Below, piece after piece: positions 37,902-41,817 of a DNA stretch of 41,817 nt. Under the pieces are notes generated by a model. The model was not told the origin of the DNA, did not search any database, and saw only the letters and a list, made by a program, of their open reading frames with translations. Each line of letters starts with the position of its first letter. The first letter of the stretch is position 1. The stretch spans positions 1 through 41,817 of IMG/VR virus record IMGVR_UViG_3300031274_000005. The stretch is one strand, 5' to 3'. Made by a program: the position numbers and the translations under genes. The stretch is from a virus.

Positions 37902-39232
37902 TAGTCCAGGTCTATAAAGGCAATCGGGCTGCCCATAATCTTTGTGGCGGCCACGCCATAGCGCAGGGCGTCCAAAAAGTGATATGTCTCTTTGTTCTTT
38001 ATCTTTTCCGTTGGATTACCTTCGGCATCCAACACCCGCGCATAAGTCATAAACTGGTCCCGCAGCCCACTCAGGCTATCAAAAATAAACAGGCGCTTCT
38101 GCCGGAGCAGGGCAACAATCCGGTCGATGCCACTCTCAACATCATGAAATGGCGGCTCTTTGGCGAGGACGCCCGCTGCCCGCCAATCTAATCGCTGCTG
38201 TACCTCGCCTTTGGCCCCAACGGCCCACTTATGGACATTCTCGTGGTTGCGCCTGGCAATGCTCAACGCCTTCTCTGCATGTTCCGCTGTCGATAGCCCG
38301 CCCTCCAGGCTCTCTCGATAGGCATAATACACATCATGGTCGATGTCGTGCGCCAGCCACACCAGGGCCGTGTTGACCGCCCCCGGATCGATCCCCACAT
38401 AGCGCGGCCAGGTGGTCGGCAGAACAAAGGGACGAACGAGACTGCCATCATTCTCCCGATAATCATCCACGAAATCGCCATAAATCATGCCCGCCGGGCG
38501 CTCGAACAGCCCTCGATAGAACATGTTGAACTTCCACGACGGCAGGCGCTTCTGGGCATCCCTAAACTCGACCTGGCTAAAGCGCGGATTGTATGTGCTG
38601 TCGAACTGGATGACGTTGTAATCCAAGCCCCCATTCCGCCACGGGTCATATACCTGCTGCTTGAGCCATCCCAGGTTATAGGGCGTCGTCGTAATCAGCA
38701 CCGGCCCCCGCGACAGGCTCAAGCGGCGCAACACCGCCTCCCAGGCCAACAGCGAAAAATCATCATGACCGGCCTCATCAAGCCAGGCCGCTAATGCCGT
38801 CGCGCTTTCCAGCCCACCTTCTGCCGTAGCCGAGCGGAGGATGATGCGCCCCCACATCGGATCGGCGCTGTTCGTAGCCCAGAACTGGCCGGTGGCCGGG
38901 TCTTTAAGCTCGACGACTTTATCCCCGCCCCAGTAGCGGCCTACTCCGAAAAGTACCTCGAATACTGCCTTGAGTTCGGGGAGCATCTTGAGCTTAAACA
39001 TGTCATAGGTGGCCGTCACGGCGAGATAGTCCCCGCCGCCGAAGCCCTCCCAGCCCCAACCGCCATAAATCGCGCGGTAGAGCCAGAACGGCCCCCAGCT
39101 CGTCTTGCCCGATTGCGTGCCTGCTATCATCGCCGTAAAGCGGGCGGTGCTATCCCAGGCTTGGGTCTGCCCCTGGTGGAAGTTCAGCGTCAGCTTTTGT
39201 TTATGAATTTGGTAAAGTTCAGGGGGCGTCAT
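37901..39232 (-). CDS. terL: Terminase large subunit
   Basis: A 443-residue protein: Walker A GTQSGKTS, Walker B-like WLDEAG, coupling motif ITTTP, and nuclease-domain Asp residues in VGIDPGAVNTALV, HFLDALRYG. It packages DNA into the prohead. ATG 39232 or 39241 both overlap the small-subunit gene. Length is normal for the group. Confidence 0.93.
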   Translation of the reverse strand: MTPPELYQIHKQKLTLNFHQGQTQAWDSTARFTAMIAGTQSGKTSWGPFWLYRAIYGGWGWEGFGGGDYLAVTATYDMFKLKMLPELKAVFEVLFGVGRYWGGDKVVELKDPATGQFWATNSADPMWGRIILRSATAEGGLESATALAAWLDEAGHDDFSLLAWEAVLRRLSLSRGPVLITTTPYNLGWLKQQVYDPWRNGGLDYNVIQFDSTYNPRFSQVEFRDAQKRLPSWKFNMFYRGLFERPAGMIYGDFVDDYRENDGSLVRPFVLPTTWPRYVGIDPGAVNTALVWLAHDIDHDVYYAYRESLEGGLSTAEHAEKALSIARRNHENVHKWAVGAKGEVQQRLDWRAAGVLAKEPPFHDVESGIDRIVALLRQKRLFIFDSLSGLRDQFMTYARVLDAEGNPTEKIKNKETYHFLDALRYGVAATKIMGSPIAFIDLD

Positions 39233-39575
39233 CCGCCCCATAGTCCTTAACGACCTCGACAGTCGTGAATTGCACCGGCTGGCCGTCCACGCCGGTCACT
39301 TCCTGGCGCTCCACATAGCCGCGCTTCTTTAGTTGCGTCTTGGCATAGAAAATGATGGCGGTCACATTGCCATCATCAATCAATTTCATGAGTTGCGTTT
39401 CAACATAATCGTGCCGCTTTTCGCGGGCCTCTTCGACGGCCTCGGCCACGGTGCTGTATTTATCCATCAGACGATAGAAGTGCTGGCGCGTGCAACCTAT
39501 TAGATCGGCGGCTTGTGAAATAAAGCCCCGCGCCTGATATGCTGCCTCTACCGCCTGTTTTGCCGTTATTGCCAT
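39219..39575 (-). CDS. Terminase small subunit (probable)
   Basis: A 118-residue protein with a HTH near the N-terminus (GFISQAADLIGCTRQHFYRL) and helical middle and a strand-rich end, as in small terminase subunits that recognise packaging sites. ATG 39575 is preferred although the spacing to AAGAG is short; a GTG a few codons upstream (near 39593) could be used. It overlaps terL by 14 bases. Confidence 0.78.
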   Translation of the reverse strand: MAITAKQAVEAAYQARGFISQAADLIGCTRQHFYRLMDKYSTVAEAVEEAREKRHDYVETQLMKLIDDGNVTAIIFYAKTQLKKRGYVERQEVTGVDGQPVQFTTVEVVKDYGADDAP

Positions 39576-39606
39576 CTCTTTTTTATGGGGCGTCACATTC
39601 GTAACA

Positions 39607-39837
39607 TCACGCCGCCCTCGCCTCGACATCCTCGCCCACGTTATAAATCCGCAGCACCTCGCCGCGCCCCGCACACAAGCGGCACTTCTGTTTCCAGGAG
39701 CGCCCGATGTAAGACGTGGCAGGGATGGTCAGGCCGTATTCATCGTGGCCGAGGTGGTTGACCGCGCCGTACCGCTCTTCGACAGTCGCGCCGATCCCGT
39801 CGCAGAACTCACACTTGACGAGGCGGAAGACTTTCAC
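39607..39837 (-). CDS. DnaJ-like zinc-knuckle protein
   Basis: A 76-residue protein with CEFCDGIG near the start and CRLCAGRG near the end, the repeats of DnaJ zinc domains without the rest of DnaJ. Start GTG overlapping the upstream stop (GTGA). Small phage zinc proteins of this type are frequent beside terminase genes; function unknown. Confidence 0.7.
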   Translation of the reverse strand: MKVFRLVKCEFCDGIGATVEERYGAVNHLGHDEYGLTIPATSYIGRSWKQKCRLCAGRGEVLRIYNVGEDVEARAA

Positions 39838-40061
39838 GCGCCTTGATACTCCTCCGGCGGGTCATACGGATCGCAGTCGTCATACCAGGTGGTCGCGGGG
39901 CCGAGCGTTTCGGTCTGCCCGGCAGATTGGGGGAATGGCTTTGCCAATTCCCGAACCATATTGATGACATCCCAATAGGAGAACCGCGAAAACATGCTCA
40001 CCCGAATGGCGAATAATGAAAGCCCTACCTTATATGCGATATTATTAATCCATATTCCCAT
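39834..40061 (-). CDS. Small protein with SAGQTET module
   Basis: A 75-residue protein with a hydrophobic helical N-terminus. Near its C-terminal side it has QSAGQTET, and the neighbour upstream ends QSAKQTETMEV, coded by nearly identical DNA. Function unknown. Confidence 0.6.
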   Translation of the reverse strand: MGIWINNIAYKVGLSLFAIRVSMFSRFSYWDVINMVRELAKPFPQSAGQTETLGPATTWYDDCDPYDPPEEYQGA

Positions 40062-40064
40062 TGG

Positions 40065-40247
40065 TCACACTTCCATCGTCTCGGTCTGCTTGGCAGATTG
40101 GAATGAGGCAGCTTGCCGTTTTTCCCATTCTTTATAGTTGATATGGATTAGTGCCACATCAGCCTCAAATGCGTTAACCCCGGCCCAATCCCTGATTTCG
40201 GACCAGAATGCAAGCCTCAATTGATTGAACCATTTGGCGATTTTCAT
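40065..40247 (-). CDS. Small protein ending in SAKQTET module
   Basis: A 60-residue, mostly helical protein ending SFQSAKQTETMEV, which resembles the next gene's internal segment. It is the first gene of the late arm, downstream of the repeat at 40297-40356. No ribosome site is striking. Confidence 0.55.
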   Translation of the reverse strand: MKIAKWFNQLRLAFWSEIRDWAGVNAFEADVALIHINYKEWEKRQAASFQSAKQTETMEV

Positions 40248-40287
40248 GTGTTACAAAACCTTTGCAAAGCCTCGAAACGTAAATAGT

Positions 40288-40303
40288 GATATCAAGGGAT
40301 ATC
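40288..40303. promoter_or_regulatory. Paired GATATC palindromes before late genes
   Basis: GATATC occurs twice, 4 bp apart (40288-40293 and 40298-40303), about 40 bp upstream of the first late gene. Both halves are self-complementary, so the whole is a symmetrical operator-like site. No strong sigma-70 promoter is seen here; a poor TTGTCC-16-TAAGTC lies in the adjacent repeat. Confidence 0.4.
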
Positions 40304-40356
40304 GTGACTTATTCCCTCAAAAAACCTGGACAACTTTTCCCCTCCCCGCGCCGCCG
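40297..40356. repeat. 60-bp direct repeat, right copy
   Basis: Identical to bases 1-60; divergence begins at 40357. Confidence 0.95.
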
Positions 40357-40424
40357 CCAGTCGGTGCGCTATGCCTGTCGGCTACCAGCTCTTTCGCTTA
40401 TTGCACCCGGCGCTGGCGGGCAGG

Positions 40425-40460
40425 AATAGAAAAGCTCTACTTACATGATATAAGTAGAGC
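40425..40460 (-). terminator. Intrinsic terminator ending cassette B
   Basis: On the minus strand GCTCTACTTA and TAAGTAGAGC pair perfectly over 10 bp (40451-40460 with 40434-40443), 7-nt loop, followed by TTTTCTATT. It is unrelated in sequence to the terminator of cassette A but in the same place. Confidence 0.85.
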
Positions 40461-40511
40461 CGTCAAGGATGCGCAAAAAGCGCAATGAGTTATTTTATTG
40501 CGGGGTTTTAG

Positions 40512-40772
40512 TTACGACTGGATGGCTTCATCCCTCTGATATTGCGCCTCAACCTTGGCCTTTCGAATATTAGGGGCCAAAACATTAGAGACTATGACAA
40601 AGCCGCCATATATCATAACTATGGGTTTATAAGTCGGCGGCAGAGGCATCCAAATATCAGAACTCTGCTCCATCAAGGATTGTCGGTTTATAGATAAAAT
40701 GCTCCCATCCGAATCAAACCAGAACTCATAAACACCCCATCGCCGGGCCAAATCTGCTATTACCTCATTCAT
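40512..40772 (-). CDS. Cassette B small protein
   Basis: An 86-residue protein with a short hydrophobic stretch (PIVMIYGGFVIVSNVL) and charged ends. Last gene of cassette B; overlaps the regulator gene (ATGA). No counterpart in cassette A. Confidence 0.6.
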   Translation of the reverse strand: MNEVIADLARRWGVYEFWFDSDGSILSINRQSLMEQSSDIWMPLPPTYKPIVMIYGGFVIVSNVLAPNIRKAKVEAQYQRDEAIQS

Positions 40773-41056
40773 AATACCAACTCCCGCGCCAGCGTGATAA
40801 CCGGCGTCTCCTCAATCGCCCATCCCGACTTCGCCCCGTTGGGCCGGTGTATCTCATGGATGCTTTCGAGCAGCGCTAGCTCATACTGCACCGTCCGCTT
40901 GCTGACGCCCACCATATCGGCTATCTCCACCGTCCGGGCGGGCTGTTCGGTATCGCGCACGAGATCGCGCACCAGACGGCGGATTTGCTGCTGCCGCCAA
41001 GTCAGTGTCGGCTTCTGGATATCGAGATATGCTCCACAATTAGGACATCTAATCAT
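40769..41056 (-). CDS. CxxC-winged-helix regulator, cassette B allele
   Basis: A 95-residue protein: MIRCPNCGAYLDIQKPT zinc-knuckle module, then a HTH (ARTVEIADMVGVSKRTVQYELALLES) and a wing (NGAKSGWAI). It aligns with the 102-residue cassette A protein at 183-491. ATG 41056 is chosen because the same N-terminus is coded again at 41387 and GGAG lies upstream; the open frame continues upstream but the N-terminus shown is the conserved one. Confidence 0.75.
   Translation of the reverse strand: MIRCPNCGAYLDIQKPTLTWRQQQIRRLVRDLVRDTEQPARTVEIADMVGVSKRTVQYELALLESIHEIHRPNGAKSGWAIEETPVITLARELVL
40991..41056. repeat. 66-bp imperfect direct repeat, copy 1
   Basis: Matches 41322-41387 except for about 2 bases. 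It encodes the shared N-terminal zinc module of two adjacent genes. Confidence 0.9.
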
Positions 41057-41057
41057 G

Positions 41058-41387
41058 TTACATCTCCACCCATTCACCGTTAACCAACATAAACAGAACC
41101 GACCAATCCTCGAATATAAAATCAATCATGGCCCCATCCCCAAAAAATATTTCAGAAACACCAACCACAGGATAAAACCAAATTAATAAGTTTTCTTCAA
41201 TGGTTTTTTCAAAGGCGCTCACATATTTTTTGTCGGTATAATGAATTGCATAATCGCCCCCCCTCCATCGTACACATACAACCAGGGGCGGATCAATTGG
41301 CTTTTTGAATAATCTAAACTTCTGCCGCCAAGACGGTGTCGGCTTCTGGATATCGAGATATGCTCCACAATTAGGACATCTAATCAT
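41058..41387 (-). CDS. Zinc module joined to WVE-type domain
   Basis: A 109-residue protein. Its first ~20 residues match those of the next gene (MIRCPNCGAYLDIQKPT), but the rest is unlike a HTH and ends IFEDWSVLFMLVNGEWVEM, which resembles the proteins at 892-1164 and 1863-2096. ATG 41387 has GGGGG upstream. The stop lies one base before the next ATG. Confidence 0.7.
   Translation of the reverse strand: MIRCPNCGAYLDIQKPTPSWRQKFRLFKKPIDPPLVVCVRWRGGDYAIHYTDKKYVSAFEKTIEENLLIWFYPVVGVSEIFFGDGAMIDFIFEDWSVLFMLVNGEWVEM
41322..41387. repeat. 66-bp imperfect direct repeat, copy 2
   Basis: Second copy of the zinc-module coding sequence (see 40991-41056). Confidence 0.9.
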
Positions 41388-41628
41388 CTTCTTCCCCCTG
41401 AGAATAAAGCCAGATTTCGTCATGTGGTATTCTAAGCATAATGGCCCGAATGCCCCTGCCTATCCCTACTTGAGCGCCCGTCAAGTTGGCAACTCGCGTT
41501 GAAGACCATAGGCATAGATGTTCTAAGTCCTTGACTCGCTTTTGAAGCGCCTCGAATTCATCAACAAGCTCTCTGGCATCCAATTCTCGATAGACCGTGC
41601 CATCATCGTTATGAATGCGGATTTTCAT
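41380..41628 (-). CDS. Small coiled-coil protein, cassette B
   Basis: An 82-residue protein with a coiled-coil segment (LVDEFEALQKRVKDLEHL) and an acidic end. It overlaps the partial gene before it (ATGA) and the next gene by 8 bases. No counterpart in cassette A. Confidence 0.65.
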   Translation of the reverse strand: MKIRIHNDDGTVYRELDARELVDEFEALQKRVKDLEHLCLWSSTRVANLTGAQVGIGRGIRAIMLRIPHDEIWLYSQGEEDD

Positions 41629-41817
41629 AATTGCCCCTCATTATCACCAATACCTCCATCATCATCCCTCAATGGCTTAATTCGACTTTTGGGGGCAGCG
41701 CCATGAATGATAACCGGGATAGGCGGATCGAAGTCGCGGTTCACGCCCCGGTAATCAAACCACCACCAACCCATGCGAAACTCGCGCAATTTAACGGGTA
41801 TCTCTTCTCCGGCATCG
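41625..41817 (-). CDS. Right-end copy of the boundary protein (5' partial)
   Basis: The reading frame enters from the contig end and matches the 680-892 protein exactly over the 105-bp repeat, then diverges but stays similar (HGAAPKSRIKP against PGAAPKDRIRA), and extends past the shared GGIG to end NEGQL. The start codon is outside the window. It shows that the boundary gene itself is chimeric between alleles. Confidence 0.8.
   Translation of the reverse strand, partial: DAGEEIPVKLREFRMGWWWFDYRGVNRDFDPPIPVIIHGAAPKSRIKPLRDDDGGIGDNEGQL
41713..41817. repeat. 105-bp direct repeat, right copy
   Basis: Identical to 759-863; it runs to the last base of the window. Confidence 0.95.

Noticed and set aside
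1-41817. Plain terminal redundancy or circular overlap
   Set aside because: The matches are at two different offsets (40296 and 40954), so one repeat unit cannot explain both ends.
1-41817. CRISPR array, insertion sequences or integrase
   Set aside because: No regularly spaced repeats, no transposase or recombinase motifs were seen in any reading frame.

Overview
The window is almost entirely one tailed-phage genome (Caudoviricetes, siphovirus-like, with HK97-type head genes). It shows no ribosomal or housekeeping genes. A host in the Chloroflexota is a guess only: the 485-residue lysis-region protein starts like a lipoprotein and then has a Thr/Pro-rich linker of the kind common in Chloroflexota surface lipoproteins, and base composition looks GC-rich by eye.

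Layout. (1) 183-14688, minus strand: early arm. It holds many tiny genes overlapping by ATGA, GTGA or TGATG, two DNA methyltransferases, a RusA-like resolvase, an HNH protein, a chimeric replication initiator with a candidate internal origin, a metallophosphoesterase, an ASCH protein, several zinc-ribbon proteins, a tRNA-like gene and hairpin-rich non-coding DNA. (2) 14816-17726, plus strand: a control and accessory module of a HTH protein, small proteins, a ribbon-helix-helix protein behind a consensus promoter, a membrane protein and a pentapeptide-repeat protein. (3) 17790-40247, minus strand: late arm. Read in the direction of transcription it runs terminase, portal, head morphogenesis, protease-capsid fusion, beta-helix protein, sulfotransferase and two glycosyltransferases, connector, tail, fibres and lysis. 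(4) 1-758 and 40357-41712: two different versions of the same small-gene cassette, one at each end of the contig.

The contig ends explain each other. Bases 1-60 equal 40297-40356 and bases 759-863 equal 41713-41817, but the DNA between differs (698 against 1356 bp). The simplest reading is a circular or circularly permuted genome, about 40.3 or 41.0 kb, with two alleles of one cassette in the sampled population.

The most unusual signal is at 12889-13079. A strong leftward promoter makes a leader of about 155 nt that can form either a terminator that also buries the ribosome binding site of the first early gene, or an antiterminator. A plus-strand promoter and terminator bracket a short antisense RNA whose hairpin loop is exactly complementary to the leader loop needed for antitermination. 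This matches the logic of antisense attenuation known from pT181/pIP501-type plasmids. No integrase was found and an origin-like region lies inside the initiator gene, so a plasmid-like (phage-plasmid) prophage state is plausible. All of this is inferred from sequence by eye; no searches were run.
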